Positions 1-9,138 of a DNA stretch of 64,000 bases are shown here, piece by piece. A program made the translations under genes and the position numbers. The DNA comes from Clostridiaceae bacterium JG1575 (lineage in GTDB: Bacteria > Bacillota > Clostridia > Clostridiales > Clostridiaceae), in assembly GCA_002838815.1 (NCBI GenBank), contig LQGW01000034.1, forward strand, positions 115,243 through 179,242, given 5' to 3'. The notes under the pieces are model-generated. The model was not told the DNA's origin. It saw only the letters and a list, made by a program, of their open reading frames with translations, and searched no databases. Every line of letters begins with the position of its first letter. The first letter of the stretch is position 1.

Positions 1-1202
1 TTGCCACAAGAAGTATTGAAAACGCCCTTTATACCGTGCTGCCCCTACTGCTCATCAATGGGTTATACGGCGGCATTGTGGAACGGCGTGAGGATCAGGC
101 CGAGCTTCGTAAGATCAAAGGCCTACGAACGAAGGGTGGGATCGCGTTTCATATGGCATCCTTGATGAACCTCATGGGCGTCTTACAGGCGGGGGTCGCC
201 ATCGCCAAAGATCCCGAGCTCTCGGACGTCTCTTTGGGCGTACGAGAACACCTTTCAGCCGCTCGCCCGCTCCATGATTCCTTCCGGATCTTTTCATGGC
301 TGGAGCGAATCAATTTTTTAGATTATTTGGCTCAGCTTTTTCTGCTCAAACACATCCTCTACTATAAAACCCAAGCCAAGCTGCAAAAAGACAATGGCAA
401 GCTACGTCAGTTCGTTTGGGCCGTGGGGTATCTGGACGCCCTCGTTTCTGTGGCGGCGTATCAAGATCATTTGGCGGAGGAGGGACAGATCTTTTGCGCT
501 CCAAAGTTCATTCAAGGAGACGCCTCCCTCTCCATAAAAGATGGGGTCCACCCCTTGGTGGACGGCTGCGTGCCCAATTCTATTGAATTGCATCGAGAAG
601 GCCTTATTCTAACCGGCAGCAACATGAGCGGGAAATCCACCTTCATGAGAGTTTTGGGCATCAACGCCTGCCTTGCGCAGACGCTTTGCCTGGCTCGCTG
701 TAGAAAATACGAAGGATCGCTTTTTCGCATCCTAAGTTCCATCGATCCTGAGGATGACACGATCTCCGGGAAAAGCTATTTCATGGCGGAGGCCCAGGCG
801 GTGCTGCGCATCGTGAAGGTCTTGGAGGATGGAGTGCCCACGCTCTGTATTTTGGACGAAATGTTCCGGGGAACGAACCCCTTGGAGCGCATCAGCGCTT
901 CGGTGGCGATCCTGGACTTCATTCAGCGGCAAAACTGCATCCTTGTGCTTGCCACTCACGATCGGGACATCATTGGTTTGGTCAAAAATCCCTTTCAACT
1001 GGGGTACTTTACGGAAACCGTGGACAGCGACGGCTTGACCTTTGATTACCGGCTGCGATCGGGCATCAATGAAACCTCCAACGCCATCCGTATTCTGGAC
1101 GTCATCGGCTATCCCAAAAGCATCACGGATCAGGCCAAAGCCTTGATTCGATCCGATCAAACCCTAGTAGACTATACCTTTCAAAAACCCCATACGCATT
1201 AA
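1..1202 (+). CDS. MutS-family ATPase, 5' truncated by window edge
   Basis: The frame is open from the first bases of the window, so this is the C-terminal part (about 400 residues) of a longer protein. It carries the MutS domain V ATPase: Walker A GSNMSGKST, Walker B LCILDEMFRGTN and a switch histidine in LATHD. A helical lever-like region precedes it. No mismatch-recognition domain is seen in what is present, and the family of MutS-like proteins with only lever and ATPase domains fits best; they are DNA-binding ATPases of mostly unknown role. The true start lies outside the window, and a GTG at 36 is not convincing. It ends 680 bp before the cas operon and is probably unrelated to it. Confidence 0.85.
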   Translation, partial: ATRSIENALYTVLPLLLINGLYGGIVERREDQAELRKIKGLRTKGGIAFHMASLMNLMGVLQAGVAIAKDPELSDVSLGVREHLSAARPLHDSFRIFSWLERINFLDYLAQLFLLKHILYYKTQAKLQKDNGKLRQFVWAVGYLDALVSVAAYQDHLAEEGQIFCAPKFIQGDASLSIKDGVHPLVDGCVPNSIELHREGLILTGSNMSGKSTFMRVLGINACLAQTLCLARCRKYEGSLFRILSSIDPEDDTISGKSYFMAEAQAVLRIVKVLEDGVPTLCILDEMFRGTNPLERISASVAILDFIQRQNCILVLATHDRDIIGLVKNPFQLGYFTETVDSDGLTFDYRLRSGINETSNAIRILDVIGYPKSITDQAKALIRSDQTLVDYTFQKPHTH

Positions 1203-1255
1203 TCTGCAAACAAATCCCTACTTTAAGAGGGTGTCTTAGGGATTAAGTAGTCCAG

Positions 1256-1303
1256 AAAAAATGGACATAGCTTGGTATAAGTGTACCGGCTATGTCCATT
1301 TTT
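1256..1303 (+). terminator. Hairpin terminator after mutS-like gene
   Basis: A perfect 15-bp inverted repeat (AAAAATGGACATAGC with its complement) surrounds a 17-nt loop that itself contains a 4-bp GGTA/TACC stem. The right arm ends in five T. It works as a bidirectional terminator; an insertion-sequence end cannot be excluded. Confidence 0.6.
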
Positions 1304-1871
1304 ATTCCTCCATGATGTGGTGGCTGGTGATGTGAATTCACTTATCATCTCCATTGTGAACTCCTGAATATCCGTAGACTTGCGGCTCATTGAGAGTTAA
1401 TGCTCAAACTTAGAATACACTTTCGTGCTCAGCATACATAGTGCATTGTGATTCTGTCAGACGATTCTCAAGTGTGTACTCTTCGGTTTCTCAGTTGGAG
1501 GTCATCTTGCTAAAGCGTTCGTCAGAAATCTTTCCCTAGAGGCTATGCTCAAAAATTCGTTGGATGACATCGTCAAGCTTTGCAATACACGCCTTTGACT
1601 GCTCTCACCTTCACCTGGTCTAGGATCGGCAGAGAGTGAATTCGCACCTGATGCACAAAAAACTGTTGCCTTAAAAAACCAGAAGCAGTAGATTTTTCCG
1701 AATATTCGTGATGTAATTAATTACAATGGTCTTGAGAATAAGGTGTGAGTCGGTTTCAAGAACAAAACCTGATTGCCGCTGGAGTACATCCCAAACAAAT
1801 GAGCAGCAATTACTCACTAAAATGGTCACTTAATTCTAAGTAAAGAAAAGGGTTTTATATCCATCCAGTGA
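1304..1871. other. Gene-free stretch before the cas operon
   Basis: About 570 bp with stops in all frames and no recognisable protein. I looked here specifically for type I-C style direct repeats of about 32 bp and found none. A clear promoter for the cas operon is not evident; TTAATT/TTTATA-like sequence near 1833-1857 is weak. The stretch may be decayed mobile DNA. Confidence 0.5.
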
Positions 1872-1883
1872 AAGGAGGAAACA

Positions 1884-2549
1884 ATGGTAAACACATCGTA
1901 CCCTATTATGATGGAGATTGCTGGCAATACGGCGTTATGGACAAGACCTGATACCGGGGATTCTCCGTGCAGCTATCCAGCACCGACATACTCAGCTGTG
2001 CGCGGACTGTTTGAGAGTGTATTGTGGGGGCCTGCCGTTCTTGTGATCCCGAGACGAGTTGAGCTTTGCAGCATACCGCAGTACCACTCCTATGCAATGA
2101 ACTATGGTGGGCCGTTGCGAAGCACCACGTCGATCAGGAATGGGAATAATTATCAGCTATTTGCAACGGTGCTGACAGACGTGTGCTATCGGCTCTATGC
2201 GGATGTGGTTCCTAATCCAAAGAAAGAGATTTTGCCTGAAAGTGCGGCAGCATGGGACAGGCGGACGACATCGCCCGGGCATGCCTATCAGGAAATATTT
2301 AATCGCCGATTGAAATGTGGTCAATCCTATGCGACCCTGTCGTTAGGCTGGGCCGAGTTTACAGCATCTTACTTCGGTCCGTTTCGGGGAACGACAAAGA
2401 TATGCTCGGAACTGCCGGATATTCAGATCCCTTCTATGTTGCGTGGTGTTTTTCAAAATGGGTATCAATCTGAATATAACGCAGTTTACGATGTTGATGT
2501 ACTTGTCCACGAAGGAGTTCTTGTGTATCCGAAAAGAGGCGATTGGTGA
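1884..2549 (+). CDS. cas5c: Type I-C CRISPR protein Cas5c (Cas5d)
   Basis: This 221-residue protein has the Cas5 RAMP fold N-terminus, with the strand leading into DTGDSPCSYPAPTYSAVRGL, a family hallmark, followed by the basic and aromatic-rich middle typical of I-C Cas5. In type I-C systems Cas5 replaces Cas6 as the endonuclease that cuts pre-crRNA and stays on the 5' handle. The start ATG at 1884 has an AAAGGAGG ribosome binding site six bases upstream. Its stop codon overlaps the cas8c start (ATGA), so the two genes are translationally coupled. It is the first gene of a four-gene operon. Length is normal and no lesion is visible. Confidence 0.95.
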   Translation: MVNTSYPIMMEIAGNTALWTRPDTGDSPCSYPAPTYSAVRGLFESVLWGPAVLVIPRRVELCSIPQYHSYAMNYGGPLRSTTSIRNGNNYQLFATVLTDVCYRLYADVVPNPKKEILPESAAAWDRRTTSPGHAYQEIFNRRLKCGQSYATLSLGWAEFTASYFGPFRGTTKICSELPDIQIPSMLRGVFQNGYQSEYNAVYDVDVLVHEGVLVYPKRGDW

Positions 2550-4636
2550 TGATCAACGAATTAAGACAACTTAGTCAAGCAATGGAGGAATCAAACATAA
2601 ATGGGGAAATCTGGCACCAGAAATACAAACCGATTCCGAACATCAGAGCTAACGCACCGTGCGTTCGTATTTTGATCGATGACGGTAAAGTGATCGAACT
2701 TTCGTCTGTAGATCAAAACAAAGGGTCGTGCTTACGAAAATTCGGGACAAACCAAGGCTCATACCCATGCATGAATTTAGCGCCACTTTATCGGATTACT
2801 GATAGCGAAGTAAAGAAGAAGCTGTCGTCTTTGCGACCTGAAGACCTGGATGAAGATCGGATCGATAGGATAAGGAACTGGTGCACAGATAGCAATTGGG
2901 GAAGTAAGTTTCAAGGAAAATATAAGGTTTCCATGAAAAATACGACAACCGAACTGGCTTCCCTTGTCCCGGATTTTAAATCCATACAGATATTGATAGG
3001 CCAGAGTAATTATTTTCTTGACTCTGCCAAACTTCATCAGGAAATGGAAAATGTGGCTTTTGAAATGCTCTCGAGCAAACATGAAGTTTCATTGGCGCTG
3101 AGTGTCCTATTTCACTATGGCAATCCCGATAAAAATGCAGTAGATGATTATGGCTCTATCTCAGTTGCGTTCGATTCTCCCAAATTGATCATGGGCATGT
3201 CGGTGGTGAGCAATAAATTTACTGCGAGCTTTAACGCTTGTTTGTTGTCAGCGGAATCGACGCGGCTGAAAAAAAACGATGTACCCGGTATCGACGCCTC
3301 CTACATTGTCGACGCCTTCGGCATTAAGTTCGATCCGTTAGAACAACCCATGCCGGAAGTGAAGCTTGCAGGAGGATTTGATGTGAAGCTTCGCACGATG
3401 TTTAAAGAACAGCACTGCCAAACAAGATACCGTAAAATCGAAAACGCAAGCTACCCAATATCTCCACTGATGCGAGAAAAACTTCAGGCATCACTTAACT
3501 GGTCTGGGAGGAAAGATAAAGAAAATATCATATGGATTAATACGGATAGAAACGAAATTTTGTTCGCATACCCGGTTGATTTGATTCATGAGGATGTCTC
3601 GTATACAAGGATGTTCAAACGAGCGCAGAAAAACGAGAATGCCGTGGAAAAAGAGATTGCCTTTGAAGAACAGGCAAAAAGATTTATCACCGAAATACGC
3701 TCGGCTAAAAAACCGGGGGCGGATTCAAATGCTGAGAAAATCGAACTGTTTATTTTGAGAAAGATTGATAAAGCTCGTACAAAGGTTGTTTATACACGCC
3801 AGACTGATCCGTATGAGCTTGAAAAACAAAGTGAAGCATGGACAGCGGGATGCCGGAATCTCCCGACTTTTACTTTCGGCCTACCAAGCATCCCATTTCC
3901 CTTGGATATGGCCGATATTTTGAACTGTTTTTGGAATCAGAAGGGCGAATTGATAACAGACAAGTTTAAACCAGTACCAAAGTATCATGGGATTGAGCTG
4001 TTGATGGACAGCCAGTTCCCAGTGACTGCCGACCTCCATTGCCTGGTTGAAAAAGCAATGACTATAAGCGTATTTCTCAGGAATAGACTTGCTACAGGGA
4101 ACTTGAATCATCACAAAAGGGGTAAATTTAAAGATATGTTGGCATTGATTGGGCTTATGCTCTATCGCAAAGGCATAGGAAAGGATGAGTATATGGAAAG
4201 CTTACCCTATCTCTACGGACAGCTACTCAAGGTATCGGACGAGCTTCACGCGCTATATTGTAAAGTGGTGCGTGATAATGAGTTGCCGACGAAGTTGGCT
4301 GGCGGAAGCCTGTATCAGGCTGCGGCCGAAGCCCCAATTCGGACACTGAACCTTTTGGGGCAGCGGATGAACCCGTATATTCTATGGGCAAAAAACTATC
4401 GAACAAAAAAAATAACCGAAAAAGGGAAAGAGAGCTGGAAAGCGGGATGGTTCATTTCGTTGTATGAAAATATAGCCACAGAACTCCTTACTGCATGGAG
4501 CACCCAAACCAGATTCAATGATGAGGAAAAAGCACTGCTGTTCCTCGGATATCTTGCGAACTTTCCAAAGAAAGAACAGACTGCAGATGGAACGGAAGAA
4601 TTAAATAAAACTGAGGAGGTAACTGACCATGAGTGA
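2549..4636 (+). CDS. cas8c: Type I-C large subunit Cas8c (Csd1)
   Basis: The protein has 695 residues from the ATG at 2549; an in-frame TTG and GTG lie just upstream, but the ATG overlaps the cas5c stop and is the natural coupled start. Sequence features match Csd1/Cas8c: an N-terminal region that would bind the Cascade foot and recognise the PAM, an LLG.R.NP.W....-like segment near residue 610 (LLGQRMNPYILWAKNY), and an acidic C-terminal tail. In some I-C systems an internal start gives a separate small subunit (Cas11c) from the C-terminal part; I could not identify a convincing internal ribosome binding site. It overlaps cas7 by 8 nt. Confidence 0.93.
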   Translation: MINELRQLSQAMEESNINGEIWHQKYKPIPNIRANAPCVRILIDDGKVIELSSVDQNKGSCLRKFGTNQGSYPCMNLAPLYRITDSEVKKKLSSLRPEDLDEDRIDRIRNWCTDSNWGSKFQGKYKVSMKNTTTELASLVPDFKSIQILIGQSNYFLDSAKLHQEMENVAFEMLSSKHEVSLALSVLFHYGNPDKNAVDDYGSISVAFDSPKLIMGMSVVSNKFTASFNACLLSAESTRLKKNDVPGIDASYIVDAFGIKFDPLEQPMPEVKLAGGFDVKLRTMFKEQHCQTRYRKIENASYPISPLMREKLQASLNWSGRKDKENIIWINTDRNEILFAYPVDLIHEDVSYTRMFKRAQKNENAVEKEIAFEEQAKRFITEIRSAKKPGADSNAEKIELFILRKIDKARTKVVYTRQTDPYELEKQSEAWTAGCRNLPTFTFGLPSIPFPLDMADILNCFWNQKGELITDKFKPVPKYHGIELLMDSQFPVTADLHCLVEKAMTISVFLRNRLATGNLNHHKRGKFKDMLALIGLMLYRKGIGKDEYMESLPYLYGQLLKVSDELHALYCKVVRDNELPTKLAGGSLYQAAAEAPIRTLNLLGQRMNPYILWAKNYRTKKITEKGKESWKAGWFISLYENIATELLTAWSTQTRFNDEEKALLFLGYLANFPKKEQTADGTEELNKTEEVTDHE

Positions 4637-5498
4637 AATGTTCAAACGCGCAACAGGTCTTTTAATAATTGAAGTCGTCAATTCCAACCCTAACGGTGAC
4701 CCTGATCGCGAAAGCGATCCGCGTCAGCGACCCAATGGCTGCGGGGAGATCTCGCCAGTCTCATACAAGCGAAAAATCCGTGACTTGCTCGATGATCACG
4801 ACGCTGCATTTTTCAAAGCACTACCTGAAAAATATAGCCTGAATCCCCAGAACTATAACATTTTAGAGCATCGCGGACGCGATAGGAAATCCATTATAGC
4901 TGAGATGGGCAATGACCCTTCAAAGTTCGGGGAAAGCGAATTTGTACACAAATACTGGGATGCCCGTGTCTTTGGCAACACATTTTTACAAGACGGCGGC
5001 GACAAAGCATTTATTAAAACAGGTGTTGTACAGTTCGGCATGGGCGTTTCGATTGCTCCCATTGTTATTCTCCGTCAGACCAACACAAATAAGGCTGGTG
5101 TGCAGGAAGGGAAGAGTGCCGGTATGGCGCCTCTTGCTTATCGCATCGTCGAACACGGCGTGTATTGTATGCCCTTCTTTGTAAATCCGAACTACGCCCA
5201 CAAGAGTGGTTGCACCGCTAATGATATCGAGCTTTTGAAGTTGCTGATCCCCTACGCCTATGAGATGAACCGTTCCGCCATTCGTCCTGATGTCCGCCTG
5301 CGCCACGCCTGGTACATCGAGCATAAAAACATGTTGGGAAGCTGCCCGGAACATCTACTCTTTGAAGCGCTGACGCCGGAAAAGCTGGGCAACAAAACCG
5401 ATCCATCTACAAGCTGGAGTGATTATCAGGATAAGACTGGGCTTCCAGAAGAGCTTTTTTCTCGTGTGGAGAGCTTCATCGATCTAGTCAATGCGTAA
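4629..5498 (+). CDS. cas7c: Type I-C backbone protein Cas7c (Csd2)
   Basis: This 289-residue protein belongs to the Csd2/Cas7 family, whose copies polymerise along the crRNA spacer to form the Cascade backbone. The N-terminal signature VVNSNPNGDPDRESDPR is the clear family marker, followed by a KYWDARVFGNTF motif near residue 110. The start ATG is preceded by GAGGAGGTAA and overlaps the end of cas8c. Its stop codon overlaps the cas3 start (TAATG). Length is typical and no frameshift is visible. In complete I-C loci the gene after cas7 is cas4; here it is cas3. Confidence 0.95.
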   Translation: MSEMFKRATGLLIIEVVNSNPNGDPDRESDPRQRPNGCGEISPVSYKRKIRDLLDDHDAAFFKALPEKYSLNPQNYNILEHRGRDRKSIIAEMGNDPSKFGESEFVHKYWDARVFGNTFLQDGGDKAFIKTGVVQFGMGVSIAPIVILRQTNTNKAGVQEGKSAGMAPLAYRIVEHGVYCMPFFVNPNYAHKSGCTANDIELLKLLIPYAYEMNRSAIRPDVRLRHAWYIEHKNMLGSCPEHLLFEALTPEKLGNKTDPSTSWSDYQDKTGLPEELFSRVESFIDLVNA

Positions 5499-7687
5499 TG
5501 GAGTATCTTGCACACAGCGCAAAGGCAGACAGCATTGCACAGACCTATTCCGACCATGTGGCTGGCGTCTGCCACAGAGCTGAATGGTATGCCAACGAAG
5601 CGGAACGGTATTCGCCAATTTGCGAGGGGCAACTGAAAGAAATAGTGCGGCGCAGCGCGCTCTGGCATGATTTGGGTAAGTTGGACGACGACAATCAAGC
5701 TGTATTGCATGATCCCTCGTATAAGCAACGCCACCTACCATGGAACCATACTGATGCTGGTAGCGCTGCTCTGAAAGCATCCGACAGCCTCTACTCCGCA
5801 CTTATCGTTTATTCCCATCACATTGGCCTGCCTGATATGGAGTCAGAAGGTGCGAGAGGCAAGAATTTTTTTCGCGATGACAGGTATTCCGTAAGAAATC
5901 ATTTCGATTTCGAATTAACGAAGTTATTGCGGCGGCATACGGAAATTCTCTCGATGGATGGACGTGGCGTGGAGGAACCGACCAGAGCAGATTTGCCTCT
6001 CTTTTTCCGAATGGCGCTTTCCTGCCTTGCGGATGCTGACCATACGGATACTGCCGTCGCGTATAGGCAGGTACCGGAGTGTGAAAACCTGCCGCAGCTT
6101 TGTGCAGAGAAACGACTGAAAAAATTGAACAAGTATGTGTCGGAGCTTAGTAGCGATGATGAACGCAGCCATCTGCGCAGCGAAATGTATTTCGCCTGCC
6201 GTGACGCGACGGTGACCGGCGGATTTACCGCATGTGACAGTCCTGTAGGCTCAGGAAAAACGACGGCTGTGATGGCGCATTTGCTTAAGCAGGCGATGGA
6301 ACGTAACGCAAGGAGGGTTTTTGTTGTTTTACCTTATACCAATATCATAAAACAATCGGTAGATATTTATCGAAAATCATTGGTTCTGCCGGGTGAGAAT
6401 CCGGAAGAAGTTGTAGCAGAACTTCACTGTCGTGCGGATTTTCAAGACAAAGATACGCGTTACTTGACATCGCGCTGGCGCGCGCCAATTATTGTAACAA
6501 CTGCTGTCGCGTTCTTTGAGACTCTGGCTTCCAATAGGCCATCTGCTCTAAGGAGGCTCCATGCGCTGCCAGGAAGCGTTGTTTTTGTTGACGAGGCACA
6601 CAACGCGTTGCCTCTTAAGCTCCTCCCATTGGCATGGAGGTGGATGTATAAGCTTGCCGAGGAGTGGAGCTGCTATTGGGTACTGGCTTCAGGCTCTCTA
6701 GTGCGTTATTGGATGCTTGACAGCTTGAAGCCGGTTGAAATGTTGCAACCCATTGTTAACGAACTGATCAATGAAAAACTGCGTGAACAACTTATGCGGT
6801 ATGAACGGCATAGGGTTACTTTTAGATGGAGACCCGAGGCTATAAGCCGTAAGGAATTGATGGATTGGGTTCAAAGTATGCCCGGCCCGCGACTGCTGAT
6901 CGTTAACACGGTACAAAGTGCCGCGGCAATCGCTAACGATTTTTGTAGCACATATGGGAGATATAGTGTCGAGCATTTGTCTACGGCATTAACAGCAGAA
7001 GACAGGAGTAGCACGATAGAGCGGGTAAAAGTACGCCTTAAAGATGAACGCGAAACGGACTGGACGCTTGTCGCAACATCCTGTGTTGAGGCCGGAGTAG
7101 ACTTTTCTTTTCGGAGCGGCTTTCGCGAACTATCGTCTTTGCTTTCCCTCCTTCAAGCTTCCGGTAGAGTGAATCGTAGCGGTTTGTATCCGGGCTCGGT
7201 TATGTGGAGTTTTACTTTGCAGGACGATTCCATATTGAAAAAAAACCCTGCCTTAGAGACTTCTCGCGAGGTACTGAGAAGTTATTTTGCAAAAAATGCA
7301 GAAATTGCGCCGGTATTAAGCACAAAGTCAATGAATGATGAAATTATTCAAGACGACAGCTGCCTAAAAACGATTAAGCGACTGAATGCTCTGGAAAATT
7401 TGAATCAGTTTGATACTGTCTGTAATGAGTTTGCGGTGATCGAATCCAATACAGTGCCAGTCGTTATAGATGACGACCTTGTAAAGTCGATCGAGTACGG
7501 CCTTGGCGATTGGCAGCTGCTTCAAAAAAAGTCCGTCTCCATTCGCCGTGAGAACATTAAGGCGTGGAATGTGAAGGAGCTTGCAAACGGCGTATTTCAC
7601 TGGACGCTAGAGTATGATTCCTTTCTCGGCTATATGCGCGGCGTGCTGGATATTCAGAAAAGTAAGAACGATATGCTGATGGATTAA
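5498..7687 (+). CDS. cas3: CRISPR nuclease-helicase Cas3 (type I-C)
   Basis: This 729-residue protein has an N-terminal HD nuclease domain (H20, H57-D58 in WHDLGK, a further His in NHTDAG, and the SHH motif near 108) and a superfamily 2 helicase: Walker A SPVGSGKTT near residue 248, DEAH box FVDEAHNA near 363, motif VI QASGRVNRSG near 560. All expected catalytic residues are present, so it should be able to unwind and degrade target DNA once recruited by Cascade. The start ATG overlaps the cas7 stop. In classical I-C operons cas3 is first; here it is last, and no cas4, cas1 or cas2 follows. It ends before a terminator-like hairpin at 7812. Confidence 0.95.
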   Translation: MEYLAHSAKADSIAQTYSDHVAGVCHRAEWYANEAERYSPICEGQLKEIVRRSALWHDLGKLDDDNQAVLHDPSYKQRHLPWNHTDAGSAALKASDSLYSALIVYSHHIGLPDMESEGARGKNFFRDDRYSVRNHFDFELTKLLRRHTEILSMDGRGVEEPTRADLPLFFRMALSCLADADHTDTAVAYRQVPECENLPQLCAEKRLKKLNKYVSELSSDDERSHLRSEMYFACRDATVTGGFTACDSPVGSGKTTAVMAHLLKQAMERNARRVFVVLPYTNIIKQSVDIYRKSLVLPGENPEEVVAELHCRADFQDKDTRYLTSRWRAPIIVTTAVAFFETLASNRPSALRRLHALPGSVVFVDEAHNALPLKLLPLAWRWMYKLAEEWSCYWVLASGSLVRYWMLDSLKPVEMLQPIVNELINEKLREQLMRYERHRVTFRWRPEAISRKELMDWVQSMPGPRLLIVNTVQSAAAIANDFCSTYGRYSVEHLSTALTAEDRSSTIERVKVRLKDERETDWTLVATSCVEAGVDFSFRSGFRELSSLLSLLQASGRVNRSGLYPGSVMWSFTLQDDSILKKNPALETSREVLRSYFAKNAEIAPVLSTKSMNDEIIQDDSCLKTIKRLNALENLNQFDTVCNEFAVIESNTVPVVIDDDLVKSIEYGLGDWQLLQKKSVSIRRENIKAWNVKELANGVFHWTLEYDSFLGYMRGVLDIQKSKNDMLMD

Positions 7688-7811
7688 AGCAGATCCTATT
7701 CACTACATAATATGGGTGTATTACATTTTATGTGGGAATGAATAATGGTGAGCGAAAGCAGTTTTCTTTTGATGCTATCTGACTTTTATCATCATCTCCG
7801 ATACAACTAAA
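7688..7811. other. Short spacer after cas3, no repeats seen
   Basis: No gene, no direct repeats and no leader-repeat structure were seen between the end of cas3 and the terminator hairpin, so the expected position of a CRISPR array or adaptation genes is empty. Confidence 0.6.
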
Positions 7812-7850
7812 AGACTACACCAAAGGGTTTATCCTTAGGTGTGGTCTTTA
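7812..7850 (+). terminator. Terminator of the cas operon
   Basis: AGACTACACC pairs with GGTGTGGTCT (10 bp, one G-T pair) around a 16-nt loop and runs into TTTA. It lies 125 bp after cas3 and separates the cas operon from the selenium operon. Confidence 0.65.
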
Positions 7851-7976
7851 CTGTCTTTGCTCCACCTGAAGAGTTTCCGTCAAAAATACTTCTTAAGTAT
7901 AATTCCTTCGACGAACGGCCTTTAAGGGCATCTCTTTTGCGAATCCTTTACTTAGGGAGGTTCTGGACGTTGAAAG

Positions 7977-8005
7977 TGTTAAATTGTATGGGGCAATGCT
8001 ATAAT
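7977..8005 (+). promoter_or_regulatory. Probable promoter of selD operon (extended -10)
   Basis: TGCTATAAT at 7997-8005 is a perfect extended -10 element. The -35 (TGTTAA at 7977-7982, 17-nt spacing) is weak, as expected when an extended -10 is used. Transcription would start near 8012, giving a leader of about 55 nt before selD. Confidence 0.55.
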
Positions 8006-8008
8006 GGA

Positions 8009-8066
8009 GGGGATCAGAAGAAATATGAAAATGATCGAAAATTCGAATATGAAGAGATGGATCCCC
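8009..8066 (+). promoter_or_regulatory. Leader hairpin enclosing the selD start region
   Basis: GGGGATC at 8009-8015 is exactly complementary to GATCCCC at 8060-8066, which touches the selD ATG at 8068. The 44-nt loop contains a short reading frame. Formation of this stem would place the selD start site next to a helix; a regulatory role is inferred only from position. Confidence 0.4.
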
Positions 8067-8075
8067 TATGAATAA
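8025..8075 (+). CDS. Possible 16-residue leader peptide overlapping selD start
   Basis: An ATG at 8025 opens a 16-codon frame (MKMIENSNMKRWIPYE) whose TAA stop overlaps the selD start by a few bases (ATGAATAA). A GGAGG lies 14 nt upstream, which is a loose spacing. It occupies the loop of the 8009/8066 hairpin, so its translation would open the stem. The overlap suggests translational coupling to selD, but at this length chance is a serious alternative. Confidence 0.3.
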   Translation: MKMIENSNMKRWIPYE

Positions 8076-9105
8076 ATCCAAACTGAAAAACCTGCCCATT
8101 TGCGGTGGGTGAGACTCGAAAATCGGAGCAGGTGCTCTTACAAAACTCGTTGAAAATTTGCCCGTGCTGAAGGATCCTAATTTATTAGTGGGCTATGATT
8201 CCAGTGATGATGCTGCGGTGTACCGCCTATCGGAGAGCCAGGCCATCATTCAGACCCTGGACTTTTTTCCACCCATGGTGGAAGATCCCTATCTCTTTGG
8301 CCAGATTGCGGCCACCAACGCCTTGTCCGACGTTTGGGCCATGGGCGGCGAGGTGTTGACCGCCATGAATATTGTGGCTTACCCCGATCGTCAGGACCTC
8401 TCGGCCTTGGGAGAAATCCTGAGGGGGGGCGCGGAAAAGGTCCAGGAGGCGGGGGGGATTCTTTGCGGCGGCCACTCCATCCATGATCCCATTCCCAAAT
8501 ACGGTCTTTCTGTGACGGGGCTCGTGCATCCCGACCGAATCTTTACCAATAATGCGGTGGAGGCCGGAGATGTGTTGATGCTGACCAAGCCTTTAGGCAG
8601 CGGCATCATCAGCACCGCCTATTCCGCAGGGGAAACCACCGAGGAGGCGTTTTTGCAGGCGGTCCGATCCATGACGACCCTCAACAAATACGCATCGGAT
8701 CTCTTTCGGACGGCCACCGTCCACGCTTGTACGGACATCACAGGCTTTGGGCTGGCCGGGCATCTTTTGGAGATGCTGGGCGAACGCTTTGGCGCGGTGC
8801 TTGAAAAGCGGCGCCTGCCCATCCTGCCGGAGGCCCGGCGCTGTGCGCAGGAATTTCTTGTCACGGCCGGCGGTCAAAAAAACCGCAACGTTTTTTCCGG
8901 CCACATCACCTTTGCTCCGAAAGACTTTGTCATAGAGGAGCTGATGTTTGACCCCCAAACCTCCGGCGGCTTGCTTTATGCGATGCCCGAGGATGCTTGG
9001 CGCTCCATTGAGGCTCAAGCGGTCCATTTGCCATTTGTGCCAGCGCTTATTGGCCGAGTGGTGGAACAGTTTTCACAGGAGGCCTCACGCATCGTCGTGA
9101 TTTAA
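8068..9105 (+). CDS. selD: Selenide, water dikinase SelD, selenocysteine-containing
   Basis: SelD makes selenophosphate from selenide and ATP. Reading UGA at 8110-8112 as selenocysteine gives 345 residues beginning MNKSKLKNLPICGGU DSKIGAG, so Sec15 sits in the place of the active-site Cys and is followed after two residues by the essential Lys. The rest is clearly SelD: ATP-binding segment GYDSSDDAAVY, then NALSDVWAMGG, CGGHSI, TDITGFGLAGH and the C-terminal FDPQTSGGLL. Conventional gene calling would start too late (near 8158) and lose the active site. It heads the operon selD-yedF-DUF3343-selB-desulfurase-selA, and needs the products of the same operon for its own translation. Confidence 0.93.
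8110..8145 (+). promoter_or_regulatory. Sec UGA codon and bacterial SECIS-like hairpin in selD
   Basis: Right after the UGA the mRNA can fold GAGC (8126-8129) with GCTC (8134-8137), leaving an AGGU loop. The GGU of the loop is at +19 to +21 from the UGA, the same distance as in the E. coli fdhF SECIS element recognised by SelB. Folding is by eye. Confidence 0.6.
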
Positions 9106-9138
9106 TCGACAGACCATAACCAATTAAGGGAGGAACCC

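Noticed and set aside
1203..8024. CRISPR array near the cas genes
   Set aside because: I read both flanks for direct repeats of about 28-36 bp with regular spacers and for a typical I-C repeat; none was seen.
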